Shown here: piece after piece, positions 17,964 to 27,717 of the stretch
Numbering within the stretch: the first letter of the stretch is position 1
How the letters are laid out: the number at the start of each line of letters is the position of its first letter
Assembly (NCBI GenBank): GCA_036964625.1
Contig: JBALTG010000004.1
Span: 10,584 to 74,583 of the forward strand
Source: Motiliproteus sp036964625
GTDB taxonomy: Bacteria; Pseudomonadota; Gammaproteobacteria; Pseudomonadales; Balneatricaceae
Reading direction: 5' to 3'
DNA length: 64,000 nt
Position numbers and translations under genes: made by a program
The notes under the pieces: model-generated
The model's input: only the letters and a program-made list of their open reading frames with translations
The model's database searches: none
What the model was told of the DNA's origin: nothing

Positions 17964-19334
17964 TTATACCCGAATCTTCGTCCAGCGTTTTTTTGACCAA
18001 AGGTAGCCGAACAGAATTGAAGAGAGGCTCCTGTGGAGTAGTTGTACTAGCCATATGGCGGTTAGGCCACCGCCAAGAGTGGGGCCGACCAGCCAGGCGA
18101 GGGGCAGGTAGAAGCCCCATTGTCCCAGTGTGGTGATCCACATCACGGTGCGATTGGCGCCTGCGCCTAGCATCGCTTGGGTAAAGACGATGGCGATAAC
18201 ATCCGCGCAGATAGCCAGGCAGGTGATTCGAAGAGGCATGATCGCTTGCTGAATCAGCGCTTGTTCGTGAATGAAGAGCGATAGGATTTGTTCAGGGAAT
18301 AGCCAGAGTGGGGTGCTGAGAAGTATCAGCATCCAGGCTGCCACCTTGACCGTGTCCCAGCCCCATTCGCTGGCCTGTTCTGACTCTCCACGTCCCAGTG
18401 CATGACTGACCAGGGTGGTTGCGGCCATGCCCAGTCCGACCGCAGGTAAGATAAGGAGCAGGGAAAGGTGGGTTAATACATGGGCGATGGCTAGCTCATG
18501 GGTTCCTATTTGCGCAATGATCCAGAATAGCAAGGTGATGCTGGTAGCAAACATGAACTGCTGGAGCGAATGCGGTATCGACAGGCGCATCAGGCGGGTA
18601 AGGGTCTTGCGATCGGGCAGTTGTTTAAGAAAGCCCCGACACCGGGCCTGCTTAAACGTCATAACGGCATAGATGGCGGCGCCTAAAAATAGCGACAGGC
18701 TGGTCCCCAGGCCTGCACCGGGGGCGCCAAGTTCGGGAAGACCTAGCCTGCCGTAGATCAGGCCGTAGCTGATGGCAACATTGAACAGATGGACCAGTAT
18801 CAGTACTCGAAGATAGGCAAGGGATTGGTTGATGCCGTTCCAGTAGCCCCGGAACGAGAGGTTAAAGCCGACGGCCAGTATCGCCAGCACCCGGTAATCG
18901 AAATAGGGTTCGGCAACCGAGATCACCGCAGGGTCATCGCTGATTAGGCTGACAATGTTTTGCGAATAATAGAGACAGAGTGCGGTGAGTGGTAGCGAAA
19001 ACAGCAACGCCATCAGCAGGCCGCCGTTCAGGGGTACCGCTTTCTCTTCGATGCGTCCCTGGCCATGACGGCGTGCGACCATCGTCTGGACCGCGGATGA
19101 CAGCCCCATGATCAGGGCGATAACCATAAAGTTGGCGTAGCCGCCGATACCGACACCGGCCAGCGCATCTCTGCCGAGCGCTCCTACCATCGCGGTATCG
19201 ACCAAATTTAGCAGGCTCTGTGACAGCATTCCGCCAATGATCGGTAATCCGAGCGATAAAATAGCTTGAAGGCGTTGTTTATTAAGCTGTAAGAGCAACG
19301 TGGCGGGCCGCTGAGAAGTGAGACAGGGGCGCAA
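17964..19334 (-). CDS. MATE-family efflux transporter (DinF-like)
   Basis: 456 residues, 12 predicted membrane helices in two homologous halves (GLPIIGGMLSQSLLNLVDTA in the first, RLSIPHSLQQFMFATSITLL in the second), as in MATE exporters that expel cationic drugs or metabolites using Na+ or H+. The start is uncertain: the longest frame begins at a TTG (19334) with no clear ribosome site, another TTG lies at 19298, and the first internal ATG would remove helix 1. Transcribed away from nfuA; substrate unknown. Confidence 0.85.
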   Translation of the reverse strand: MRPCLTSQRPATLLLQLNKQRLQAILSLGLPIIGGMLSQSLLNLVDTAMVGALGRDALAGVGIGGYANFMVIALIMGLSSAVQTMVARRHGQGRIEEKAVPLNGGLLMALLFSLPLTALCLYYSQNIVSLISDDPAVISVAEPYFDYRVLAILAVGFNLSFRGYWNGINQSLAYLRVLILVHLFNVAISYGLIYGRLGLPELGAPGAGLGTSLSLFLGAAIYAVMTFKQARCRGFLKQLPDRKTLTRLMRLSIPHSLQQFMFATSITLLFWIIAQIGTHELAIAHVLTHLSLLLILPAVGLGMAATTLVSHALGRGESEQASEWGWDTVKVAAWMLILLSTPLWLFPEQILSLFIHEQALIQQAIMPLRITCLAICADVIAIVFTQAMLGAGANRTVMWITTLGQWGFYLPLAWLVGPTLGGGLTAIWLVQLLHRSLSSILFGYLWSKKRWTKIRV

Positions 19335-19454
19335 TTCTAGCAGATTAGTGGAGGTAGGTGCGGCTGATAATAACCAACTAAAAAAGTAGGGTTCATAATT
19401 CTACGGGAATCGCTTAGAATGACGCTATGTGTTATCCAGCAGGTAGAGTATTAG

Positions 19455-20057
19455 ATGCAAAACTACGAGATTACGATCACCGATAGCGCCCAGAGCTATT
19501 TGGCGGATTTGCTAGCAAAGCAGGCTGTTGAGGGTATCAGCGTGCGTATTTTTATCACTCAGCCCGGAACCCCTTATGCGGAGACCTGCCTGGCCTATTG
19601 CCGCCCCGATGAGGTGCAGGAGAGCGATGAGGTTATGCCGCTGGAGCAGTTCAAGGTCTATCTTGAGCCGCATAGTCTGCGTTACTTGGAGGAGGCCGTG
19701 GTGGATTACGCGGCAGATAAAATGGGTGGGCAACTGACGATCAAAGCTCCTAATGCCAAGGTGCCTAAGGTCAGTCCTGATAGTCCGATAGAAGATCAGA
19801 TCAATTATGTGCTCTATAACGACATCAACCCGGGTCTGGCATCACACGGCGGTGAGGTTTCGTTGATCGAAGTGGTTACTGAAGAGCAGGGGAGTATCGC
19901 GGTGCTGAAGTTTGGTGGCGGTTGCCAAGGTTGCAGCGCAGTGGACATGACCTTAAAGGATGGGGTTGAAGCGACGCTGGTCGAGAGGGTGGCTGGATTG
20001 GTTGGTGTCCGTGATGTAACGGATCACACTGTGACAGACAACGCCTATTATCAATAG
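19455..20057 (+). CDS. nfuA: Fe/S biogenesis protein NfuA
   Basis: Iron-sulfur cluster carrier that delivers [4Fe-4S] clusters to apo-proteins. The 200 residues comprise an N-terminal degenerate A-type domain (~1-95) and a C-terminal Nfu domain with GGGCQGCSAVDMTLKDGVE, where Cys157 and Cys160 bind the cluster. Length matches E. coli NfuA. It is followed by a bidirectional terminator shared with the convergent DAHP synthase gene. Confidence 0.97.
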   Translation: MQNYEITITDSAQSYLADLLAKQAVEGISVRIFITQPGTPYAETCLAYCRPDEVQESDEVMPLEQFKVYLEPHSLRYLEEAVVDYAADKMGGQLTIKAPNAKVPKVSPDSPIEDQINYVLYNDINPGLASHGGEVSLIEVVTEEQGSIAVLKFGGGCQGCSAVDMTLKDGVEATLVERVAGLVGVRDVTDHTVTDNAYYQ

Positions 20058-20106
20058 GTTGAAATATCTTTCTAGGGCTGGCTATAGGCTTTAGAGAATT
20101 ATAAAA

Positions 20107-20131
20107 GAGGCTCCTTTGCGGAGCCTTTTTT
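20107..20131. terminator. Bidirectional rho-independent terminator (nfuA / DAHP synthase)
   Basis: Stem GGCTCC-tttgc-GGAGCC followed by a run of T on the plus side and preceded by A-rich sequence, which serves the opposite direction. Located between two convergent genes. Confidence 0.85.
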
Positions 20132-20160
20132 ATAAGTGGAGCCTTTTCTATATATGTGTC

Positions 20161-21231
20161 TTAGCGACGGGCGTGCAGTACCGGCTTAAGCTTTTGCTGC
20201 ATAGCGCGCAACGCCTGGTCTGTGGTGTCCCAGTCGATACAGGCATCGGTTACCGAGACGCCGTATTTAAGTTGGCTCAGGTCAGTTGGGATCGGCTGGT
20301 TGCCAAACTCCAGGTTGCTTTCAACCATCAACCCTACGATGGTTTTGTTCCCCTCAACAATCTGGTTTGCCACATTGTCCATCACCAGTGGTTGCAGTGC
20401 TGCGTCTTTGCTGGAGTTGGCGTGGCTGCAGTCGATCATGATGTTGGTGCTTATTTCAGCCTTCTCTAGCGCTTGCTCGCAAACCTGTACGCTGACCGAA
20501 TCGTAATTGGTGCTGCCGCCGCCGCCGCGCAGCACGACATGACCGTAGGGATTGCCACGGGTCTGGATCACCGAAACCTGGCCATCGCCGTTGATTCCCA
20601 GAAAGCTGTGCGAGTGGCTGACCGATTGCAGGGCGTTGATCGCTACGGTTAAGCCGCCATCGGTACCGTTTTTGAAGCCGACAGCGCTGGACAGGCCGCT
20701 GGCCATCTCCCGGTGGGTCTGGGATTCCGTGGTGCGCGCACCGATAGCGGACCAGGAGATCAGGTCCTGCATGTATTGCGGTGAGATGGGGTCCAGTGCT
20801 TCGGTCGACAGTGGCAGGCCCAGATCCGCCAGGTCGACCAGTAGTTGGCGGCCGATTTGCAGGCCGGATTCGATCTCAAAGGTGTCGTTCATGTGCGGGT
20901 CGTTGATCAGCCCTTTCCAGCCAACCGTAGTGCGGGGTTTTTCGAAATAGACACGCATAACGATATACAGTGTATCGCTGAGTTCGTCGGCAAGCTTCTT
21001 CAGGCGGCGGCCATATTCCAGGGCCGCCACTGGATCGTGGATAGAGCAGGGGCCGACCACGATAAACAGGCGGTGATCCTTGCCGTCGAGAATATTGCGG
21101 ACAACCTCGCGGCCTTCGAGTACTGAGCGGCGCGCGGCATCGGTCAAGGGTACTCGTTGCTTTAGCGCCTCTGGCGTGATCAGTACGGATTGGGATGCAA
21201 CGTTTAGGTCGTCAACGCGAAGATCGGTCAT
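20161..21231 (-). CDS. aroG: 3-deoxy-7-phosphoheptulonate (DAHP) synthase, class I
   Basis: First step of the shikimate pathway: phosphoenolpyruvate + erythrose-4-phosphate to DAHP. The 356 residues carry VVGPCSIHDPVAALEYGRRL, the metal/PEP-site KPRTTVGWKGLINDP, SEALDPI-type barrel strands, RGGGGSTNYD and IDCSHANSSKD, all hallmarks of the AroFGH family. Which allosteric isoform it is (Phe-, Tyr- or Trp-sensitive) cannot be decided here; the symbol aroG is a best guess for the subfamily. Isolated gene with its own terminator. Confidence 0.9.
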   Translation of the reverse strand: MTDLRVDDLNVASQSVLITPEALKQRVPLTDAARRSVLEGREVVRNILDGKDHRLFIVVGPCSIHDPVAALEYGRRLKKLADELSDTLYIVMRVYFEKPRTTVGWKGLINDPHMNDTFEIESGLQIGRQLLVDLADLGLPLSTEALDPISPQYMQDLISWSAIGARTTESQTHREMASGLSSAVGFKNGTDGGLTVAINALQSVSHSHSFLGINGDGQVSVIQTRGNPYGHVVLRGGGGSTNYDSVSVQVCEQALEKAEISTNIMIDCSHANSSKDAALQPLVMDNVANQIVEGNKTIVGLMVESNLEFGNQPIPTDLSQLKYGVSVTDACIDWDTTDQALRAMQQKLKPVLHARR

Positions 21232-21369
21232 TTCGGGTTCCTATTAACAGTGTCCGGGTCTGTCTGTGTATCAGGATGCAGCCACGGGTTATTAAGGTGC
21301 CGATGACAATCATCATCAGCGCTGCTGTTTTTAACATATCTGGCTGCATTGCACCATTGCCAGCCTGAC

Positions 21370-24300
21370 TCATAGACTCAGTTGTAGCTCTGCAAAGTGC
21401 TGGCTTTCCGGAAAATAGAGTGCGGTTCGAATAGGGCGTTGCTCCAGGGCTCTAAATGCCCGGGCATAGTTTTGTAGCTGTTGACGGTAGCGCTCGGTTT
21501 CATTGCTGATGAACTGCTCAAATGTTTCCCCGTCTGGGCAGGCGGCGGTTTTATAGTCGATAATCCAGCGCGAACCATCCCCGTCGATAAAACTGCGGTC
21601 GATCACGTAGTGCGCTGTTTTAAAGCCGTTGCGCATGCTTAGCGGTAGTTCGCAGGCGCTGTCCTGGTGGTTAGGGTCCAGTATCCAGCGACCGCGCGGG
21701 TCTTGCAGGGTGTTGCTGACCAGGCGCCGCACCCGTTGCAGGGCTTGATCGAGCTCGGTTTTCCCCAGGCCCAGTTGTTGCAACTGGAGTCTCCAGGTCG
21801 GCAGGTATGGAGCCAGGTCGCGGGAGGCATCGCTCAGCCCGGTTTCGGTCTGTTGCTTGAGTATCTGGTGTACCAGTGTCCCGGCCAGTCGGGGGGCGTG
21901 TTGCCAGTCGGGTTCAGGCAGGTTGGAGCCATCGTCCAGCTCCTCCCAGGTTTGGATGTTATCGGCCAGCAGCTGCTCATCGGGCGGTTGCGGTGGCAGC
22001 CAGTGGGGGGCGATACGCTCGAGTTGCGCCAGGGTTACTGTCTGATCCTGTTGCTGTTGTGTGCTCGGGGCGTAGCTAAGCGCAAACTCTGCCTTGACCT
22101 GCAGCCAGATCCCCGCCAGCAGTGAGTCTTTATTGGGCGCTTTGGGCTCGCCGTCTTTGTCGCTGCTAAGGTTGGCGGTGAGGTGTAAGCGCTTGATCGC
22201 CCGGGTGGCGCCCACATATAGCAGGCGAGTGGACTCCATGCGCGCTCTTTCCTGGGCCTCGCTGCTTAAATACAGGTAGATTGGTTCCGGTTCCTGATCA
22301 CGGGCTGACAGGGGTGCCAGGAGCAATTCCTGCTGGCCGTTGCTGTCGAGTCGAAGCTGCCATTGCAGCAGCGGCTTGTCGGGATTAGGCGGGCGACGAT
22401 CGAGTCCGGCCAGGATGACCGTATCAAACTCCAGCCCCTTGGATTTATGAATCGTCATGATCTGCAGCCGCGAGTCTGCATCGGCTGCAGGTTGGGCGTA
22501 AAGTTTTTCCAGGGCGCGCTCGAAGCCCTCCCAGTTTTCGAGTCGGCCGCCCTGGTCGTGCTGTTCCAGTAGCGCCAGGGTCTTGTCGATATCTTGGCAT
22601 TGTGCCGTATCCAGAGGCGCTGCGCCGCCAAGCTGGAGCCAGCACAGCTCGATGCTGTCTCTGAGTGAACGGCGTTGGCGCTGCTGCCAGGTGTGCGCGA
22701 TTGCACGGTGAAAACGGGTCAACTGTGCTTGTCCGGTCGTAGAGAGCTGTGGGCTTTCGATCAGTTGCCGGATCCGGGTCCAGATGCCGGTCTGCAATGC
22801 TGCGCCACCGGCCAGGGTTAGCAGATCGGCGTTATCGAGGCCGCACCAGGGCGCGCGTAGCAGCGCTAACCAGGCGATGCGATCGGCGGGATTGGCCAGT
22901 GCCCGGGCCAGTGAGAGCAGGTCGACGACCCACATTCGGGTCGCAAGCGGATCGAGATCGGTTGCCTGCCAGCTCAAGCCAGCCTGGCGCAATGCGGGCA
23001 GTATGGCTCTGAGGTGGGGGCGGTTACGTACCAATATGGCGATGCTGCCGTCGGGATCTGCGTTGCGGCTTTGCTGCACCAGTTCGACCACCCGCCGAGC
23101 TTCGGCGTGGGCCTTGCTGAGGCTGTCGGGGTAGTCGACCAGGCCGTGCAGGCAGACCGCTGCGCCCTCTAGCGGCGGGTTGAACGCGACGGAGTCGGAA
23201 TAACTGACCGCCCCTCTGGAGATATCATCCTCGGCGGGGAATGCGCCTTTAAAGACTCTGTTGATCCATTCGACGACCTGTTGCTGCGAGCGGAAATTGA
23301 CCGATAGATCGGCCTGCCGGAGTTTGACTGCGCCGATGCCATGGCGCCGAGCCTCCAGGAACAGACCTACGTTGGCATCGCGGAAGCCGTAGCAGGACTG
23401 CATCCCGTCGCCGACGATAAACAGGGTTCGGCCGTCGCCGTTGTGCCAGCCGTAGGTGAGCTTTTTCAGCAGTTCAATCTGCGGTGAGGCGGTATCCTGG
23501 AACTCATCGACCAGAATATGACTGATGCGGTAATCGAGCAGCAGTGACAGGTCGGTGGGTTGTTCTTCATCGCCGAGCGACTGCAGTGCGGAGGTGGTGA
23601 TCTGGGCGTAATCCACCTGGCTCTGTTCGCTGAAACAGAGCCACAGCTGGGCAACCAAATTGGGGAGTACCTGGGTCAGGGCGGCGAGGATGCGCCACTG
23701 GCTTTCCTGGTACCGAGCAGCGGGCAGGCGTTTCAGTCGTTGCAGTCGTGGCAATATGCCGGGCTGTTGATTGAGCAGGCCAATCAGCTCAAGCAGATCC
23801 GTTTTTCTGGCTTTCGCCTGCTCTTTTTCGCCCTTGGCCTTGCCTGCTGGAAAACCGTTGGCGACCGTGACGCTGCGGCGCCAGTTGCCCTCCTTGGTCA
23901 GCAATAGTTCGGCCAGTGCTTGCCATAGTGGCAGTTGTTGTGGCTCTGCCAGAGGCAGGTCGGTCAGGCCGAGGCAGCCCCGCAGGCTAGATTCGCGTGA
24001 ATCCTGTTCAAGATTGCGCGCTGCGTAGTCTGCCAACGCTGCCAGGCTGCTGGCGAACGGGAGGAGTTGTTGTTGTAGTGCCGAGAGCTCATCGATCACC
24101 AGTTGGGCTAATGCGGCTTCGAGGATCGGTCGGGCCTGGCGGACCTGTTCGCCACTGCCGATCAGCGGCAGCCATTGATCGCGGCGCGCCAGCATGGACA
24201 TCAGCAGGGCTTCGATGCGTTCAATATTGTTATCCAGGTGCAGCAGCAGTTGCCCCAGCGGCTCGGCCAGCTGGTCGTTGCTTTCCAGCTGCCCCAGTAA

Positions 24301-24768
24301 ACGTTGCACCGCGTGCTGGTACAGCGCTGTGGCGTCGGGTGCGATATCGGGCTGCAGGCCAAATTGGGCCTGCAGCGGCAGTTGCCGGGTCAGGCTGGCG
24401 CAGAGTGAATCGATGGTCTTGATCTGTAGCCGCGCCGGGTTCTGCAGCAGGTTCCAACCATGATGCTGATCGTTGGCCAGTGCCTGGCGTGCCAATTGCC
24501 AGGTTTGACGTTGATATTCAGATGCGGGTGGCTGGTCATTCTCGGCCAGGCGCAGGGCTTTCAGGAGTCGGTCGCGCATCTCCGCAGCCGCCTTGCGGGT
24601 GAAGGTGATGCTGATCACCTCTTCGGGACGCTGTACCCGGGCCAGCAGCATCAGCACCCGCTGGGTCAGTAGCTCGGTTTTTCCTGAGCCGGCGGGAGCG
24701 CGAACGCTGAACGAGCTGTGCGGGTCGAGCGCGAGTTGGCGATTGCCCAGATCGATGGGATCAGTCAT
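21370..24768 (-). CDS. addA: AddA-like UvrD-family helicase/nuclease (double-strand break repair)
   Basis: 1132 residues with UvrD/AddA helicase motifs in order: Walker A APAGSGKTELLTQR (~24-37), motif II LVDEFQDTASPQ (~417), motif III VGDGMQSCYGFRDAN, motif V TIHKSKGLEFDTVIL and motif VI RLLYVGATRAIKRLHL. A C-terminal PD-(D/E)XK nuclease domain has WIIDYKTA (~1065-1072). With its partner it should resect double-strand ends for RecA-dependent repair. The ATG overlaps the stop of the upstream addB-like gene by eight bases, so the two are translated together. It could also be annotated as an exonuclease V beta-like protein; the paired gene favours AddAB type. Confidence 0.82.
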   Translation of the reverse strand: MTDPIDLGNRQLALDPHSSFSVRAPAGSGKTELLTQRVLMLLARVQRPEEVISITFTRKAAAEMRDRLLKALRLAENDQPPASEYQRQTWQLARQALANDQHHGWNLLQNPARLQIKTIDSLCASLTRQLPLQAQFGLQPDIAPDATALYQHAVQRLLGQLESNDQLAEPLGQLLLHLDNNIERIEALLMSMLARRDQWLPLIGSGEQVRQARPILEAALAQLVIDELSALQQQLLPFASSLAALADYAARNLEQDSRESSLRGCLGLTDLPLAEPQQLPLWQALAELLLTKEGNWRRSVTVANGFPAGKAKGEKEQAKARKTDLLELIGLLNQQPGILPRLQRLKRLPAARYQESQWRILAALTQVLPNLVAQLWLCFSEQSQVDYAQITTSALQSLGDEEQPTDLSLLLDYRISHILVDEFQDTASPQIELLKKLTYGWHNGDGRTLFIVGDGMQSCYGFRDANVGLFLEARRHGIGAVKLRQADLSVNFRSQQQVVEWINRVFKGAFPAEDDISRGAVSYSDSVAFNPPLEGAAVCLHGLVDYPDSLSKAHAEARRVVELVQQSRNADPDGSIAILVRNRPHLRAILPALRQAGLSWQATDLDPLATRMWVVDLLSLARALANPADRIAWLALLRAPWCGLDNADLLTLAGGAALQTGIWTRIRQLIESPQLSTTGQAQLTRFHRAIAHTWQQRQRRSLRDSIELCWLQLGGAAPLDTAQCQDIDKTLALLEQHDQGGRLENWEGFERALEKLYAQPAADADSRLQIMTIHKSKGLEFDTVILAGLDRRPPNPDKPLLQWQLRLDSNGQQELLLAPLSARDQEPEPIYLYLSSEAQERARMESTRLLYVGATRAIKRLHLTANLSSDKDGEPKAPNKDSLLAGIWLQVKAEFALSYAPSTQQQQDQTVTLAQLERIAPHWLPPQPPDEQLLADNIQTWEELDDGSNLPEPDWQHAPRLAGTLVHQILKQQTETGLSDASRDLAPYLPTWRLQLQQLGLGKTELDQALQRVRRLVSNTLQDPRGRWILDPNHQDSACELPLSMRNGFKTAHYVIDRSFIDGDGSRWIIDYKTAACPDGETFEQFISNETERYRQQLQNYARAFRALEQRPIRTALYFPESQHFAELQLSL

Positions 24769-27580
24769 GGCTTGGCTCCGTTGCAGGCGCCATCTCTGGG
24801 CTCGTATTCGGGGTTGTGGTTGGGTTCAGTCGCTCTAGTTCGTAATAACGATTCAGTGGTTGTAATTGTGAGTACTGGTACACGTTGGGGTCGAGCGGAG
24901 CAACCGAGGCTTCTCCGGCGATAAAATCGGTCATGAGTCGTTCCAGAGTTTGCCGCCACAGTCCGGTCATCTGCTCCCAATCGGCGCAGGGCGGGTTGCG
25001 CAGCTGTGTCAGGGGGGCGATTCCGGATGCCGGAGATGCGTTGGCGCAGATCCCTTTGAAGGTTACTTCTGCGGCGTTAATTTGACCAAAGGCGAGCGCG
25101 GAGACAGGGTGGCGGGTGGCTAGGCTGTAGAGGGGGAGTTGCGGTTGGCGCGGCCGTTCGCCGAACCAGTCGGCCACTGTTGGGGTGCCGGATTTGTAAT
25201 CGATCAGCAGTTCGCTACCGTCCTGCAGGCGGTCAACCCGATCGATACGTAGCCGTAAAGGCATCCCTAGAAGCTCCGTGTTCAGCGTTTTTTCTACCGC
25301 AACGACGCTGAACACAGGACGTGCTCGCTCCTCCTCTAGCCAGCGTTCGGTTAGACGGTGTAAGCGCCGCTGTTCGAGTTGCCAAAAGCGTTGCCCCATC
25401 CAGTCGGGGGCCTGTTTTCGGAACGGCACGATGGCCTGTTCGATAGCGCTGCCAATAAGCCGTTGCAGGTCTGCAGGTTCGGTCTGTAATAGATCTTGCT
25501 GTGAGTGCAGCTGTTGCCAGATCTGCTCCAGGACTGCGTGCAGCAGATTGCCTCTGTCCGCATGGCTCAGGCCTGTTTGCGAGCGTTCCAGGGGTTTGGC
25601 GCCGAGTCGATGGATGGCAAAGGCGCTGAACGGGCAGAGCGCTTGGTTGGTCAGGATGGCGCTGCCACCGCCAAGCTGATCGCGTTCCTCATTGGAGATG
25701 CTGGGTGCTCGGGCCGTATCTATCCGCTGCAGCGGGGCGTCGGCTTGAAGTCTGGAGAGCTGAGGCGTTTGTTTCTGTTCGCAGAAGCGCTGCTCGGGGC
25801 TGAGCAGCAGCTGTTCCGGCGTTACTGCGGGGTGATCGCAGATCAGGGCGCTAGGGCGAAGAATCTGATCGTTGCGCCGCAGTGGGTAGCTGAATACAAC
25901 CTGCTCTGCGCTGGCAGCAAACAGCAGGGTCAGTTGCCGGGCGAAATTTAGCTCGCGCTCAGCGCAGGCGTGTGGCATCTGCATCGCCTGCTGGTAAGCA
26001 GCAGGTAGCAGCGGATTAAGATCGGGGGGCGCGGGCCAGCTCTCGTCGTTGAGTCCCATAACCCAGAGGTGGGAAAAGCGCAGTCCCGCGGCTTCCAGCG
26101 GGCCCAGGATCTGAACCGCAGAATCGGGTGTTTGGGCTTGAAAGATGGTGCTTTGACTCTCTGTGCGTAATAGTCTTAATGCGTCGCTGAAACTCAGGTC
26201 GGCCAGGATGCAGTCGAAACGGGCCAGTCCTGCTAGCAGCGCGTACCACTGTTTGATCTGTTGGTACTCCAGGCTGCTGGGCTGGCGTTGGCCGGGCCAG
26301 CCTAGTTGGGTCAGCGTGGCAACTAGCCAAGGACCCCAGGCATTGAGTGCGCGTTTGGGTGAGCGCTGCATTTTTTGCAGGCGTTGCAGTGCGTTTTCCA
26401 AGACCGGGCAACAAGGGAGGTCCTGTTCAGGGCTCTCTTGCGGGTTCTGCAACGCGGGATCGCTCTGGCGCGTGTTCATGCGTGCCAGCTGTTGCAATAT
26501 CTGGGTCAGCGAAAGCGCGTCCAGACCCAGCCGGCGTAAGCGTCGCTCCAGTTCGATGCGCGCCTCCAGTTCCTGCTCAAGTCCGGCGATGAAGGGGCTA
26601 TAAAACAGTGCAGGCAGTTCATCGAGCAATAGCGGGCGGTTGGCCAGGCCTAGCAGTACAAATGCGCTGTCGATGACCGGGCAGTCAGCCAGGGGTGTAC
26701 CTATCGACATGTTAAACAGGGGTGCGTCAACCGCTGCGTCTGCAAACAATCGGCTAGGTTCGAGGGTCTGCCGGAAAATGCGTTCGTGCAGGCTGCGTCT
26801 GGCGCTTAACTGCGGATCCACAATGGCGATGCTTGCGCCGGGGAACTGTTGCAGGATCTGCCGGGTCCACTGCCCGGCCAGTTGGATCTCCTGTTCGACG
26901 CTATCGCAGCCCAAGCGCTGGCAGTACCCGGGGGAGGTCTCGCTCTGTAGTCGCTGTTGTTGCACGAAGGCGGCAGCCAGCAGGGACTTATAGAGGGGAG
27001 CTATATCCTGGAACCCAGTCAGGCATACATACGGCTGCTTAGTGAGTACGCCCTGTTGAAAGGCGTCGATTAAACGTTCGACGGCATCGCAAAAGGTGAT
27101 GGCGTTGGGTTCTTTGCAGCGTGCCCTAAAGCTGTCATGCCAGCGGCCGAATATGAAGCCATCATCGACAAAAGGTTGCAGCTGCTCCGATCGGGGTTGC
27201 TGGTGCCAGAGTTGCAACGTCTTCAGCGCTTGTTGCGCATGCCGTGCTGCGCCCGCCGGTTGCAGCCACTGTTGGGTCTCGGGGTCTTGCTCCAGGCATT
27301 GCTTCCAAAGTTGCAGCTCCTGACGGGGCTCGAGTAACAGGGCTCGTCCCAGGGGGTGGTTGCTGTCCTGGAGCTGCTGCCACAGTTGTCGCGCCCAGCC
27401 TTCGAGTGAAAACACAGCGGGTGTATGCCAGGCTTGAATCCCTTGCTGGCGCTGACGAAGGGCGTGGTTGTCGAGAATGTGCCGGCTCAGGCGGCGGTTG
27501 GGGGTTAGGATCGTCTGCTGTCTTTGTAGGGCTTGCAATAGGGCTTGTTGCAAGGGGCGGGGAGAAAGCAGCGCTGTCAT
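24761..27580 (-). CDS. addB: AddB-like PD-(D/E)XK nuclease family DNA repair protein
   Basis: 939 residues. The N-terminus contains TILTPNRRLSRHILDNHALR, an AddB/RecC-like helicase-fold region without a good Walker A motif. The C-terminal nuclease has GNLLHAVLEQIW, the core DRVDRLQDGSELLIDYKSG, and scattered cysteines (ALCPFS near 640, GICAN and PPCADWE near the end) that could bind an Fe-S cluster as in AddB. It resembles the family I recall as TIGR03623 ('probable DNA repair protein', related to AddB). ATG 27580 is preceded by TTGGAG; an in-frame TTG lies at 27592. First gene of the two-gene unit. Confidence 0.78.
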   Translation of the reverse strand: MTALLSPRPLQQALLQALQRQQTILTPNRRLSRHILDNHALRQRQQGIQAWHTPAVFSLEGWARQLWQQLQDSNHPLGRALLLEPRQELQLWKQCLEQDPETQQWLQPAGAARHAQQALKTLQLWHQQPRSEQLQPFVDDGFIFGRWHDSFRARCKEPNAITFCDAVERLIDAFQQGVLTKQPYVCLTGFQDIAPLYKSLLAAAFVQQQRLQSETSPGYCQRLGCDSVEQEIQLAGQWTRQILQQFPGASIAIVDPQLSARRSLHERIFRQTLEPSRLFADAAVDAPLFNMSIGTPLADCPVIDSAFVLLGLANRPLLLDELPALFYSPFIAGLEQELEARIELERRLRRLGLDALSLTQILQQLARMNTRQSDPALQNPQESPEQDLPCCPVLENALQRLQKMQRSPKRALNAWGPWLVATLTQLGWPGQRQPSSLEYQQIKQWYALLAGLARFDCILADLSFSDALRLLRTESQSTIFQAQTPDSAVQILGPLEAAGLRFSHLWVMGLNDESWPAPPDLNPLLPAAYQQAMQMPHACAERELNFARQLTLLFAASAEQVVFSYPLRRNDQILRPSALICDHPAVTPEQLLLSPEQRFCEQKQTPQLSRLQADAPLQRIDTARAPSISNEERDQLGGGSAILTNQALCPFSAFAIHRLGAKPLERSQTGLSHADRGNLLHAVLEQIWQQLHSQQDLLQTEPADLQRLIGSAIEQAIVPFRKQAPDWMGQRFWQLEQRRLHRLTERWLEEERARPVFSVVAVEKTLNTELLGMPLRLRIDRVDRLQDGSELLIDYKSGTPTVADWFGERPRQPQLPLYSLATRHPVSALAFGQINAAEVTFKGICANASPASGIAPLTQLRNPPCADWEQMTGLWRQTLERLMTDFIAGEASVAPLDPNVYQYSQLQPLNRYYELERLNPTTTPNTSPEMAPATEPSHD

Positions 27581-27717
27581 TTTGATCTCCAAGGCGATAA
27601 TCAGCGCCCATCATACCAGTATCGACCATTAATATTAGCGGTTTAACCCAAGGCGGGGAGGCTGTTATAATTGGCTGTTTTGTGGTTTTGTCTCGCTTTC
27701 GTTTAGGAATGTATGGT

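Noticed and set aside
21232..21369. Possible short leader peptide (ATG at ~21371, minus strand) before the DAHP synthase gene
   Set aside because: No run of aromatic codons and no attenuator hairpin; the frame runs into the start of the DAHP synthase gene.
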